Shown piece after piece: positions 7,989 to 16,912 of a DNA stretch of 64,000 bases (positions within the stretch are counted from its first letter, which is position 1; the number at the start of each line of letters is the position of its first letter). Source of the DNA: Pedobacter nyackensis (GTDB lineage Bacteria; Bacteroidota; Bacteroidia; Sphingobacteriales; Sphingobacteriaceae); the NCBI RefSeq assembly GCF_900176505.1, contig NZ_FWYB01000001.1, forward strand, positions 893,298 through 957,297, given 5' to 3'. The notes under the pieces were generated by a model, which was given only the letters and a program-made list of their open reading frames with translations, was not told where the DNA came from and searched no databases. The position numbers were made by a program, and so were the translations under genes.

Positions 7989-9140
7989 ATGCAAGAAGAA
8001 AGGATAAACGAGCTTATAGCAGCTTATTTGGAGGGTAGGTGTACTCCCGAAGAAAAGGGACTTATTGAAGGACATTTTATAAGGTATCTAGATAATTCTT
8101 CATATCGACCTTCTGTTAGTCAGCTAGAAACCTCTTTTAAGAGAACCTATAATAATATCGTAGAGGAAATTAAAAAGGAACCCGTAAAACAGCAAACTAC
8201 TAAAAGACTTTATCTGAAATGGATCGGATATGCTGCCGCAGTTTTTTTTACTATAGGTTTATCTACATTTTTATCTATTCATTTTAAAGGTAATACCTTA
8301 AATCAAAGTGCTAAACAAGTTAGTGTTGAGCCTCCTATTGGTCCTGGTCAGGAAAGAGCTACCCTTACCTTATCTAATGGTAAAGAAATTGTTTTAGATA
8401 GGAGAAGTAAAGGGGAGGTGCTTGCGGATCAGGGACTTGAAATCATTAAAGGAAATGATGGGCAACTTGTCTATAAAGTGATAGATGGTCAGGTAAGTGC
8501 TATAGGAGAGAATACATTGAGTACTAATAAAGGAGAGACATATGCTGTTGTATTGTTAGACGGAACCAAAGTATGGTTGAATGCTTCATCTTCCTTAACC
8601 TATAATACTGCTTTCTTTAAGGAAGGCAAAAGAAGTGTGAAACTTAAAGGAGAAGGATACTTTGAAGTTGCGAAGGATAAGCATAGACCGTTTATCGTAG
8701 AAGTCAATCAGACAGTAGTAAAGGTATTTGGAACCCATTTTAATATTCATGCTTATGAGGATGAAAGTGTGATGAAAGCTACCTTATTAGAAGGATCTAT
8801 TGGCATGAGTAAGGGGACTGAGAGTTCTTTATTGAGTCCCGGTGAAGAAGCGAGTGTGCGTAAAAATAGTACTAAGATTACAGTGAAAAAAAGCATCAAT
8901 TTGAGCGAAGCTATTGCCTGGAAAAACGGCTATTTTCAGTTTGATAATGCTGATGTTCAATCGGTCATGCGGCAGTTAGCAAGATGGTATGACATCAATG
9001 TAGTTTATCAGGGAGAAATTCCAACGGTAAAGTTTAAAGGCAAAATACAACGCAATCTCGATTTATCTTACATACTTGAGTATCTTAAAAACGACATTCA
9101 TTATGAAAGAAATGGTAATACTATCATTATTAAGCCCTAA
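7989..9140 (+). CDS. FecR family anti-sigma factor
   Basis: About 383 residues from the ATG at 7989, which opens MQEERINELIAAYLEG; a GTG at 7944 would add 15 residues and is less likely. An N-terminal cytoplasmic sigma-binding part (1-75) is followed by one membrane helix (about 77-97, WIGYAAAVFFTIGLSTFLS). The periplasmic FecR domain follows, with the repeated pattern ATLTLSNGKEIVLD and VVLLDGTKVWLNASSSLTY, and then the C-terminal DUF4974 domain (FDNADVQSVMRQLARWYDI). It would hold the preceding sigma factor inactive until the TonB receptor's periplasmic N-terminal domain signals. Confidence 0.9.
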   Translation: MQEERINELIAAYLEGRCTPEEKGLIEGHFIRYLDNSSYRPSVSQLETSFKRTYNNIVEEIKKEPVKQQTTKRLYLKWIGYAAAVFFTIGLSTFLSIHFKGNTLNQSAKQVSVEPPIGPGQERATLTLSNGKEIVLDRRSKGEVLADQGLEIIKGNDGQLVYKVIDGQVSAIGENTLSTNKGETYAVVLLDGTKVWLNASSSLTYNTAFFKEGKRSVKLKGEGYFEVAKDKHRPFIVEVNQTVVKVFGTHFNIHAYEDESVMKATLLEGSIGMSKGTESSLLSPGEEASVRKNSTKITVKKSINLSEAIAWKNGYFQFDNADVQSVMRQLARWYDINVVYQGEIPTVKFKGKIQRNLDLSYILEYLKNDIHYERNGNTIIIKP

Positions 9141-9235
9141 CGATTGCCTATGAGATAAATAGATACGAAAACTATTTTTTCTTCGCCTCGGGGCGTTGAT
9201 CTAAACTAATACCATTTATTTTAGGCCATAAAAAA

Positions 9236-9260
9236 CCGCCTCGTGGACTAGACGAGACGG
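9236..9260 (+). promoter_or_regulatory. Leader hairpin before TonB receptor gene
   Basis: A 9-position stem (9236-9244 with 9252-9260, one C-A mismatch) preceded by a run of A and followed 9-10 bases later by GGTCT. An equivalent A-run, hairpin and GGTCT arrangement sits at the same place in the second module (16757-16795), although the stem sequences differ. It could be an attenuator or an RNA-stability element for the receptor message. Confidence 0.45.
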
Positions 9261-9331
9261 CATAATTCGGTCTGGTAAAATGGTACAATTCTTCACCATT
9301 GTTTATTTTTTAACCTAAACCAATTAAAGGT

Positions 9332-12076
9332 ATGATTTTAACCAAATTAAACCAGCGTATTCTCGTTCAAAAAAAGAAAAAACGAAGTAAACGCTTAAAC
9401 AAACTATTGCTAAGTATGAAATTAATCATTCTAATGGTTTTTGCCACAACTCTGCAGGTCAGTGCAGAGACGTTTGCACAAACTATTTCCTTCACAGGTA
9501 AGAAGGTCAGTATTGAGACTATATTTGAAAGTGTCGAAAGACAATGTAACTATGTTTTCTTTTATAACGCTGAATCATTGAAAAATTCCTCACCTGTATC
9601 TGTCAATTTGAAAAATGTGTCAATTGAAACTCTACTACAGGAAAGTTTGAAGAATCAGCCTATTCGCTATTACATAAAAGACCATACGATTTTCATCGTG
9701 CGAAAAGAGGCTACAGTCTCTGCAGAAGAAAGAGCAGCTGTTTTTTTCCAATCTCAGCAAAAAAGTACCATAGAAGGGAATGTGAAAGGTGAAGATGGAA
9801 AAGCAATTAAAGATGTAAGTATTAAGGTGAAAGGGACCAACAGAGGTACAGTCACAGATATGAATGGTAACTTTTCTATTAAAGCTGAAAAAGGAGATGT
9901 TTTATTAATTTCATCTTTAAACTATCGTAGTAAAGAGGTTATTGTTGGTAACGATTTTCTATCTATTCGTTTGGAATCTTACGTGAATCCTTTGGAGGCA
10001 GTTGTAATTGGTGGAAACTTAACTGCAACCAAACGTAAGGCAGATGTGTCTTCTATAACCACGCTTACAGCAGAGCAGTTGCAAAGATCACCTTATCAAT
10101 CTGTAGATCAGGTTTTGACGGGCTTGGTTCCGGGTGTTTCAGTGGTGAGGTCTTCAGAAGGTGGAACATATAGTTCCCAAGGTAGTGTTCAGATTAGAGG
10201 GGCAGCAGGCGTTGGTATGGGAAGTTTGTATTCAGGAAAAATTGCTGTTTATGTAGATGGAGTTGAAATGCCAGGTGGTTCATATTTTCTATCCACACTT
10301 GATAAAAATATTGTTGACCGGATAGAGGTAGTGAAAGGGCCTTCAGCAGCAACACTCTATGGTAGTGGGTCTAATGGAGGAGTGATTTTAGTTTATACTA
10401 AAAAGGGGAAGAAAGATCTGATGTCTATCGACGCAGGTGTTTATGCCGGCTGGTATGATTCAAAATGGCAAGATAAGAAACCTTTCAGGCACATGGAGAA
10501 TTTTAATATCAAACAAGGTTTCGCTAAAGACTTTGTTTATAATATTGGAGGAAGTCATGAATCTGCACAAACTTACCAACCCGGTGGTCTGAACAGAACG
10601 GATAATCTTTTCGGAAACTTAACTTATTCCAAAGGTAAATTCGATGTAACACTTGGAGGACGTTACAACAATACCTATATAGAACCCTCTCGTAATGCAA
10701 GATATGACACTTCAAATGTGGCTTATTTTAATAAGGTAGGTAGGAAGTTACTGGATACCATCAATTATTACGAACAGGCAAGTAAATCAGCGAGTCTTAA
10801 CCTAGGTTACAAGGCAAGCGATTTCTGGAAGCACAATTTAGTGATGGGATATTCTTCGGCATCTTATAAATCTAGAAACAGAGAGAAATATGCATTTACA
10901 CCAGGTAATTCAGTGTCAGATAACTTATATACAGAGCCAACAATAAGATATTTTAACGCTTTAGAGCTCGGGAATAAAGAAGCGTTCAGTGTTAATCTAC
11001 TTACAGGTGTTGAATATAAAAAGCAGGTATATAAGAATATGTTTAATTATCAACCTAGTGGTAAAGCAACTGTATATGCAGATGATGTGCAAGAAACAAC
11101 AGGGCTTTTTGGACAATTATTACTCGGTTTTAAAGATAGATACTTTTTAACGCTTGGAGCTCGAGAAGATTGGGATAAAAATATAGGCTCAGGCCATGTT
11201 TTTTCACCTAGACTTGGATTCACAACCAATTTTACGCTGAATGATTTTATGGTAAAACCAAGGGTAAGCTGGGGTAAAGGTACAACTGCGCCTTTGGCTG
11301 ATTACAGACATTTTGCCGGGCCAAATCCTAGTAATGGGAGTTATAGGATTGACAATCCCGATATTAAATCTCAAGAGCAAGCCGGTTGGGATTATGGTTT
11401 AGAAGTATATTCTAATTCAGGCAATTTAAAATTTGAAGCTGTATATTATAATAATATAATTTCTAATGCTTTTTCCAATGAATTTAAAAATGGCGTAGTA
11501 ACACCTGATCCGAATGTTACGACTACATGGAAGGTTATCAACATAGGTAAAGTAGCCAACAGTGGTTGGGAATTCTCAGCAGATTATAAGTGGAATATAT
11601 TTTATATTAATGCAAATTATAGCATTATAAATTCAACGTTAAAAGAATCCCAAAAGACATTGGATCCTAATTATGATTACCCACTGGTGGGAGAGAGAAC
11701 TTTTAATAATCCCAAAAGTATTGTAGGTGCAGAATTGGGTGCTAATCTACCTAAACTTTTTAGAGCCAGAGATAGGTTTGTTGTTAGCGTTAATTTGAGT
11801 CGACAAAGTGATATTGTGGGCTCTGATGAATACAAAAGTAATATGATTTTTGCTTTTGGAGGTAAATATAGTCCACGAAATACAATGACTGTATTCCCAG
11901 GTGCAAATATCTATAATATTAACTTGGCGTATAGCATTACTTCAGTATTGGAGTTTTCTGCCCAATGCCGAAACTTAACCAATAATATTGATCCTATGCA
12001 TTTTGGCAGAACAAGTGTAGGTAGGGGATGGTTGTTTGGTCTGAAATACAATTTCAACAATTTTGTAAAACAATAA
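9332..12076 (+). CDS. TonB-dependent outer-membrane receptor with STN signalling domain
   Basis: A 914-residue outer-membrane transporter. It has a long basic N terminus and signal peptide (to about 50, ending in a FAQ-type site). An STN/secretin N-terminal domain (about 52-125) contacts FecR. A carboxypeptidase-regulatory-like domain (about 143-218, IEGNVKGEDGKAIKDVSIKV) follows, then the plug (SVDQVLTGLVPGVSVV, VKGPSAATLYGSGSNGGVI) and a beta-barrel ending in aromatic strands (FGLKYNFNN). It resembles SusC/RagA in domain order but is shorter, and no SusD gene follows; a TlpA-like gene does. The substrate is unknown. The ATG at 9332 has AAAGG just upstream. Expression is probably under the FecI/FecR pair immediately upstream. 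Confidence 0.9.
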   Translation: MILTKLNQRILVQKKKKRSKRLNKLLLSMKLIILMVFATTLQVSAETFAQTISFTGKKVSIETIFESVERQCNYVFFYNAESLKNSSPVSVNLKNVSIETLLQESLKNQPIRYYIKDHTIFIVRKEATVSAEERAAVFFQSQQKSTIEGNVKGEDGKAIKDVSIKVKGTNRGTVTDMNGNFSIKAEKGDVLLISSLNYRSKEVIVGNDFLSIRLESYVNPLEAVVIGGNLTATKRKADVSSITTLTAEQLQRSPYQSVDQVLTGLVPGVSVVRSSEGGTYSSQGSVQIRGAAGVGMGSLYSGKIAVYVDGVEMPGGSYFLSTLDKNIVDRIEVVKGPSAATLYGSGSNGGVILVYTKKGKKDLMSIDAGVYAGWYDSKWQDKKPFRHMENFNIKQGFAKDFVYNIGGSHESAQTYQPGGLNRTDNLFGNLTYSKGKFDVTLGGRYNNTYIEPSRNARYDTSNVAYFNKVGRKLLDTINYYEQASKSASLNLGYKASDFWKHNLVMGYSSASYKSRNREKYAFTPGNSVSDNLYTEPTIRYFNALELGNKEAFSVNLLTGVEYKKQVYKNMFNYQPSGKATVYADDVQETTGLFGQLLLGFKDRYFLTLGAREDWDKNIGSGHVFSPRLGFTTNFTLNDFMVKPRVSWGKGTTAPLADYRHFAGPNPSNGSYRIDNPDIKSQEQAGWDYGLEVYSNSGNLKFEAVYYNNIISNAFSNEFKNGVVTPDPNVTTTWKVINIGKVANSGWEFSADYKWNIFYINANYSIINSTLKESQKTLDPNYDYPLVGERTFNNPKSIVGAELGANLPKLFRARDRFVVSVNLSRQSDIVGSDEYKSNMIFAFGGKYSPRNTMTVFPGANIYNINLAYSITSVLEFSAQCRNLTNNIDPMHFGRTSVGRGWLFGLKYNFNNFVKQ

Positions 12077-12147
12077 TTATAATGAGTAGGGTTATTTATC
12101 AATCATTTTGGTGATGATAGGTAACCCTATTTTTAAAATGATTAGCA

Positions 12148-13284
12148 ATGAAAAAAATATTAATATTACTTGCTTTATTATCGACAATTTTTCAAAAAGG
12201 AATTGCTCAACAGGAAAAACAACTCATCATCAAAGGTGATGTAAGTAGGGTTAAAGAGCATATAGAACAAGTGAAAATTTATGTAGGTAAGGCATGGGAT
12301 TCTTGCAAGGTTGTTAATGGAAAGTATTCTTTTAACATTAAGTCCCATAAACCTTCTGCTATGGTGATAGATTTTTGTCCAAAAATCGGAGTATTCCCTT
12401 TAACAAGGGATAAAGTTACGGAAAAGTATCGCCACAGATTATATTTAGAGCCAGGTGTAGTAATAATTACCTGCATAGATTCGCTTTTCACTTGTAAAAC
12501 GGAGGGTTCGAAGTACAATTTAGCATTTCAGGATTTTAGTAGGAAAAGAAAGGCCCGATTAGATCTACTAAATTCCATTAAAAATGAAATAGAAAAGGCT
12601 GAAAGAGATAATGATACAACTAAATCGAAAAGTCTTCGAGCAGATTATAGAATTAAATACGATGGTATTGATACTGAATTTTGTTGTGATTATGCTTTAA
12701 GTAATTCCAATAGTCCAATACTGTTTTATATACTGAAAGAAGCGGCAGGTTATCCTTTTAATGCGGAACGGGTAAAGCCTGTTTTTAAAAAATTACCGAA
12801 GCATATTCAGCAGTCAACAAAAGGTAAAGATTTTATTGAAAGAATTGGGAACTCTTTTAAAGTGGGAATTGGAAAAATGGCTCCCACCTTTACACAAGCA
12901 GATACTTCCGGAAATCTAGTTAATCTTTCTGATTTCCGCGGTAAATATGTATTGCTGGAGTTTTGGGGCAGTTGGTGTGTTTTCTGTAGATTGGAGACGC
13001 CAAATATGTTGCAGGCCTTTAAAAATTACAAAGATAAAGGGTTTACGATTTTAAGTGTAGCTGCTGATGACAGTAAGAAAAAGTGGATGGATGCTATCCA
13101 TGAGGATAAAACAGGCGTATGGACGCATATATCAGATTTGAAAGGTAGCAGCAATGGAGTCGCGAAATTGTATAATGTAACAGGTTATCCAACCAATTAT
13201 TTGATTGATCCTGATGGTAAAATAATTGCAGAAAACCTAAGGGGTAAAGCTTTAGAAAAGAAGTTGTTAGAAGTTGTAAGGTAG
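12148..13284 (+). CDS. TlpA-family thiol-disulfide oxidoreductase (DUF4369-type N terminus)
   Basis: 378 residues with a signal peptide (KKILILLALLSTIF, cleavage after IAQ). A DUF4369-like beta domain spans about 25-130, a helical linker follows, and a C-terminal thioredoxin fold spans about 245-378 with the active site WCVFC (Cys277, Cys280). The cis-Pro region is TGYPTNYLIDPDG. It probably works in the periplasm or at the outer membrane, reducing disulfides. It lies 71 bp after the TonB receptor gene and is followed by a terminator, so it closes the first module. It may reduce the ligand that the receptor imports (inference). Confidence 0.88.
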   Translation: MKKILILLALLSTIFQKGIAQQEKQLIIKGDVSRVKEHIEQVKIYVGKAWDSCKVVNGKYSFNIKSHKPSAMVIDFCPKIGVFPLTRDKVTEKYRHRLYLEPGVVIITCIDSLFTCKTEGSKYNLAFQDFSRKRKARLDLLNSIKNEIEKAERDNDTTKSKSLRADYRIKYDGIDTEFCCDYALSNSNSPILFYILKEAAGYPFNAERVKPVFKKLPKHIQQSTKGKDFIERIGNSFKVGIGKMAPTFTQADTSGNLVNLSDFRGKYVLLEFWGSWCVFCRLETPNMLQAFKNYKDKGFTILSVAADDSKKKWMDAIHEDKTGVWTHISDLKGSSNGVAKLYNVTGYPTNYLIDPDGKIIAENLRGKALEKKLLEVVR

Positions 13285-13412
13285 AAAGTTCTGTTGTTGC
13301 TATTTTAGCTTTTTTAGGATTATAATTTCTACTAGATATGAATTCATTTTTGCATATCTACTATATAACTTATTTAAGCAGCATCGTTTTTCAACCGTTT
13401 TAAGACCTTTTC

Positions 13413-13446
13413 CAGACTGGCAATTTTTGCCAGTCTGAATTTTTCT
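13413..13446 (+). terminator. Rho-independent terminator after first module
   Basis: An 11-bp perfect stem (13413-13423 with 13427-13437), three-base T loop and a T-rich tail. It ends the receptor-TlpA transcript and lies just before repeat copy B at 13461. Confidence 0.85.
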
Positions 13447-13460
13447 TTATACTGTTCGGG

Positions 13461-13743
13461 GCCGAAGGGGTTACAGTCGCACAACTATTGCCGATTTTAA
13501 CCTACTTTGAAAGCTTGAAAGTTAATATTTAAATCATTTGTGTTGAGTCGTTTATGTTTTTTTGTCTTACTTCTGTATAAATATGGGTTACTTAATTCTG
13601 TCTTTTCACTTTAACGAATTCTGTGTCAGAATTTCATTGTTAAGCGAAATAAGGCTAAATTCCTAATGTTTTGAAGGTCACTTGTCGAACACTCAAATGT
13701 TAGAGAGTGAGATAAATTTTAAATAACATTAACTTTTAGAAAT
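13461..13743. repeat. Long diverged repeat, copy B
   Basis: The partner of 6205-6489, starting with the identical 23 bases and keeping nearly constant spacing throughout. Its left flank (GGGGCCGAAGGGGTT) is again similar to the tmRNA 3' end and again has a terminator a little further left. It may mark the end of a second, nested element. Confidence 0.7.
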
Positions 13744-14135
13744 TTCTTAATTTCCAATACGTAGGAAAGATGGATTGCAATAGTATTAAGTTTAAGAAAA
13801 TAGGATAATTTAGCACGGTGTCTACCATCTGAGGAACATATTTCATTGTTATGATTCGTATCTGTATCGTAAAGTAGATATTTGATATTTTAATAAGATA
13901 CTCTTTGTCACCGCACTCCTTTCTTTTAAGAATGGATGATACTTTATTACATCATCATATGACACTTAAAGGGATTATAGACGTATCGTCGGCCTCTTCG
14001 ATTTTGACGAAGTTCAAAGAATGTATGTGTTTTTTTTAATTGTGCGCTATGTATTAAAATATAATTTTGCTAGACTTGCATTATCACAACTAATCTCATC
14101 CTTTTTTTTGTTTTATGGGTAAGTTATTCGGGGTA
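13744..14135. other. AT-rich stretch without a recognisable gene
   Basis: About 390 bp between repeat copy B and the second sigma gene. Only very short frames are present, such as a 35-codon one from 13932, and none has a recognisable motif. I see no stable hairpin in it. Confidence 0.5.
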
Positions 14136-14173
14136 TTAACTATCTTTCCTATAATTAACGATCTTTCCTATAA
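14136..14173 (+). promoter_or_regulatory. Tandem 19-bp direct repeat before sigma gene
   Basis: Two adjacent 19-bp copies (14136-14154 and 14155-14173) of TTAACxATCTTTCCTATAA differ at one base. They end 34 bp before the start of the sigma-factor gene. The position and near two-turn period suit a tandem protein-binding site or a promoter duplication. Confidence 0.45.
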
Positions 14174-14207
14174 TTTAAAGCGTTTGGCAGGGTGAAAAAA
14201 TAACGTA

Positions 14208-14798
14208 ATGAAGAAAGATACTGAAGATAGTATAATTTGGGATAATATTATTGGCGGCGATCAAAAGTCTTATCAAAAGATTTACAATAAATTTTTTGAT
14301 ATGCTGTATGAATATGGAATGCGTATCAACTATGATGAAGAATTGGTCAAAGAATGTATTCAAAATCTGTTTATAAAGCTTTGGGTAAACAGGCATACCA
14401 TTCATTCAATCAGTAATTTTAAACCTTATCTGCTGGTATCATTACGGAGTGCAATTTACAACAGTATCCGCGATCAAAAAAGAGACAGAATAATTTCGTT
14501 AACAGGCGAATATACTTTCCAGCTGGAGTTTTCTGCCGAATCCGCCTATATAAAAAAAGAGATCGACAAAGAACAGGCTGCCAAGATTTTAAATGCGCTT
14601 AATAAGTTAAGCACCCGTCAAAAAGAGATCATCTTTCTTCGTTATTTTGAGGAACTGGATTATAAGGAAATCTCACAAATAATGAATATCTCCATAAAAG
14701 GGGGATATAAGCTTACTGCCCGGGCTTTGGATGCACTCAGAGATATCCTTCATGTTTCACTGCCAACTTTGATTTACTACCTGAAGTTAATGTCCTAA
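14208..14798 (+). CDS. ECF RNA polymerase sigma factor, FecI-like
   Basis: 196 residues. Region 2 spans about 10-80 (GGDQKSYQKIYNKFFDMLYEYG, LVKECIQNLFIKLW). Region 4 spans about 130-185, with ALNKLSTRQKEIIFLRYFEELDYKEISQIMNIS and a following recognition helix. It ends in a hydrophobic tail (LPTLIYYLKLMS), typical of Bacteroidota FecI proteins. It is separated from its FecR by 594 bp, unlike the compact first module; the gap contains an inverted-repeat-bounded segment at 14904-15135. It probably drives the SusCD-peptidase operon. Confidence 0.9.
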   Translation: MKKDTEDSIIWDNIIGGDQKSYQKIYNKFFDMLYEYGMRINYDEELVKECIQNLFIKLWVNRHTIHSISNFKPYLLVSLRSAIYNSIRDQKRDRIISLTGEYTFQLEFSAESAYIKKEIDKEQAAKILNALNKLSTRQKEIIFLRYFEELDYKEISQIMNISIKGGYKLTARALDALRDILHVSLPTLIYYLKLMS

Positions 14799-14903
14799 AT
14801 TCATTACGGCAATCTAACAATTTAGCCATTTAGTTTAGTGTTTTTGGGAAGCTTATACTGTATTAAACATTCTTAACAGTACAATTGGACATGGTAAATA
14901 ACG

Positions 14904-15135
14904 TGAGTTCGGGATAAGAAACCTCATAACCTGAACCGAGGCTTTGGCGAGTTCATGAAAATAATTAAAAACATAACACTTTTGAATAAAAACCTGCGTC
15001 CGTGCCTGATGCACCTGACGTTTGTGTTGTGGCTAATTATTGCATCCCGCATCAGTCAGGCCGACTTAAGCAGAACGGGGAGGTATTACCCTGGCTTGAG
15101 ATGGCCTAAATAGTATGGTGTTTATCCCGAGCTCA
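14904..15135. repeat. Small segment bounded by imperfect 14-bp inverted repeats
   Basis: TGAGTTCGGGATAA at 14904-14917 and TTATCCCGAGCTCA at 15122-15135 are inverted repeats with 13 of 14 bases matching. They bound about 232 bp inserted between the sigma and FecR genes. This is the shape of a miniature inverted-repeat element, but I see no target duplication. The segment contains one small frame (14955-15113). The rest of the 14799-15392 gap is AT-rich and appears empty. Confidence 0.4.
14955..15113 (+). CDS. Small ORF, 52 residues, signal-peptide-like N terminus
   Basis: It opens MKIIKNITLLNKNLRPC, runs through a hydrophobic stretch (LTFVLWLIIAS) and stops soon after. The N terminus resembles the leader of Bacteroidota TonB receptors and could be a broken-off start of one. 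No function is recognised and it may not be translated. Confidence 0.25.
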   Translation: MKIIKNITLLNKNLRPCLMHLTFVLWLIIASRISQADLSRTGRYYPGLRWPK

Positions 15136-15392
15136 TTAGATTTTATATCTGATTTTCCCTATGTTTTAAAATAATATAAAAATATTTATCCTTTTTGGGG
15201 TGTTTTTATTTTTTGTTGTGTCCTGTGTTAAAATAAAGTTAAGGACTTGAGCCATTTAATAGGCTTACATAATTTGTAAATTAGATGGAGTTAAATGTAA
15301 TTAATGGGTTTTAATATTTTTTAATCTTTGATAGCTTATATAGTAAGCCCGGAGATTACGCAAGTTCAATTGACAAATAAAAAATAATTCAA

Positions 15393-16631
15393 ATGAGTTC
15401 AAAGCATAACCAATACACAAAGGAGGATTTCATGTCCGACAAATTCTTTTTGGAATACGTTAAGTACGCAAGTCTTGAGTCAGTGGCGTATTGGGAAAGC
15501 TGGGTGGCATCAGCTCCTGAGAATTTGGCAGAGATGCAGGCAGCTAAGATGGAGATAAGATTTTTATTGTCAGCAAAAAGGATAGAAATTCCATCTGCCA
15601 TTCGTGAAGAAGTTTGGGATGCAATTAAAAACAAATGCGATGAAGCGGACAACTCGGTTCCGGAGGTTACTAATCAACCAAAAATAAGAACACTTTGGCA
15701 ATCAATTGGCCGCATAGCTGTCGCTGCAGCCATCCTGGTTGGCATCGGGACTAGTATTTATCTTTATCAACATCATACAGAATCAATAGTCAACAATAAT
15801 CAAGTGGCTGCAGATGTTGCTCCTGGTGGTAACAAGGCAATGTTAACTTTGGCTGATGGCAAAAAGGTAATACTTGATCATGCACAAAATGGCCTCCTGG
15901 CACAACAAGGTAGTATTATGGTTAATAAAACTGCTGATGGACAATTAACCTATCAAGGTGCCAATGGTAAAAATGGTGCAAAGGTGATGATGAATAAACT
16001 CGAAGTGCCAAGAGCAGGGCAATATCAGTTAACCTTGCCTGATGGTACTAAGGTGTGGTTAAATGCCGCGTCCACATTAATCTACCCTGCTGTATTCACA
16101 GGTAATGAACGTAAAGTAACGTTGATTGGAGAGGCATACTTTGAAGTTGCAAAAAATAAGGCCCTGCCTTTCCGCGTAATCAGCCATAACCAAGTGGTAG
16201 AGGTATTGGGTACACATTTCAATATCAAAGCCTATACTGATGACGCAGTTACTAAAACAACGCTGTTAGAAGGTGCTGTTAAAGTTTCGCAGCTTAGAAC
16301 GCATAATTCAAAACTTTTACAACCCGGACAGCAATCACTTCTTCAATCATCAACCTATTCGCTTAGCGTTCAGCAAGCTGACATAGAACAAGCTATGGGC
16401 TGGAAAAACGGCGATTTTATTTTCAAGAAAGAGTCGTTAACAGAAATTATGAAAGCATTAAACAGGTGGTATGATATTGAAGTTGAATATCAGGGCAATG
16501 TTAAAACCGACCAAACTTATAGCGGTTCAATATCACGATCAATGAATTTATCGGCCGTTTTGGAGAGGCTTGAGTCAACCGGTCAGATTAAATTTAAGAT
16601 TACAGGTAAAAAAATCACCGTATTGGAGTAA
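15393..16631 (+). CDS. FecR family anti-sigma factor
   Basis: 412 residues. A cytoplasmic N-terminal part (1-105) is followed by a membrane helix (about 110-130, IAVAAAILVGIGTSIYLY) and the FecR domain (MLTLADGKKVILD, LTLPDGTKVWLNAASTLIY, GEAYFEVAKNKALPFRV). The C-terminal DUF4974 domain follows (FKKESLTEIMKALNRWYDIEVEYQG). It is the anti-sigma partner of the sigma gene at 14208 and lies just upstream of the SusC-like receptor whose STN domain would signal to it. The start at 15393 is an ATG with a plausible cytoplasmic N terminus. Confidence 0.9.
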   Translation: MSSKHNQYTKEDFMSDKFFLEYVKYASLESVAYWESWVASAPENLAEMQAAKMEIRFLLSAKRIEIPSAIREEVWDAIKNKCDEADNSVPEVTNQPKIRTLWQSIGRIAVAAAILVGIGTSIYLYQHHTESIVNNNQVAADVAPGGNKAMLTLADGKKVILDHAQNGLLAQQGSIMVNKTADGQLTYQGANGKNGAKVMMNKLEVPRAGQYQLTLPDGTKVWLNAASTLIYPAVFTGNERKVTLIGEAYFEVAKNKALPFRVISHNQVVEVLGTHFNIKAYTDDAVTKTTLLEGAVKVSQLRTHNSKLLQPGQQSLLQSSTYSLSVQQADIEQAMGWKNGDFIFKKESLTEIMKALNRWYDIEVEYQGNVKTDQTYSGSISRSMNLSAVLERLESTGQIKFKITGKKITVLE

Positions 16632-16756
16632 AATCTGATATATATATAAATTACAATAACTAAATATCATTAACTAATCAAATAAACTAAACTAAACCAA
16701 ATGCAAGAAAAATACGCACAAGATCCCTGAATACGAGTGGTTAGGCTAAAAAAATA

Positions 16757-16822
16757 GCCGGAAATGTTGCAACATTCCCGGCCGTAAGTTTGGTCTATTC
16801 ATTAATCCCGACGTTAATCGGG
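16757..16822 (+). promoter_or_regulatory. Leader hairpins before SusC-like gene
   Basis: The first hairpin, 16757-16782, has a GC-rich base (GCCGG...CCGGC) and a near-perfect palindromic top. The second, 16807-16822 (CCCGA/TCGGG), is followed by a T-rich stretch. An A-run precedes the first and GGTCT follows it, matching the layout before the first receptor gene (9236-9260). Transcription attenuation is possible but unproven. Confidence 0.45.
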
Positions 16823-16912
16823 TTGCTTTTACACATTATTAATGAACCATTGTAAAGTGTTGCCGAACCATTAAATCAGGCTCACTTGACGAACTTAAAC
16901 TCAACCAAAAGT

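Noticed and set aside
9332-13284. First module as a glycan utilisation locus
   Set aside because: No SusD, glycosidase or lyase genes accompany the receptor.
13932-14039. 35-codon frame with a HHH motif between repeat copy B and the sigma gene
   Set aside because: Too short, no recognisable motif, no conserved start region; likely chance in AT-rich sequence.
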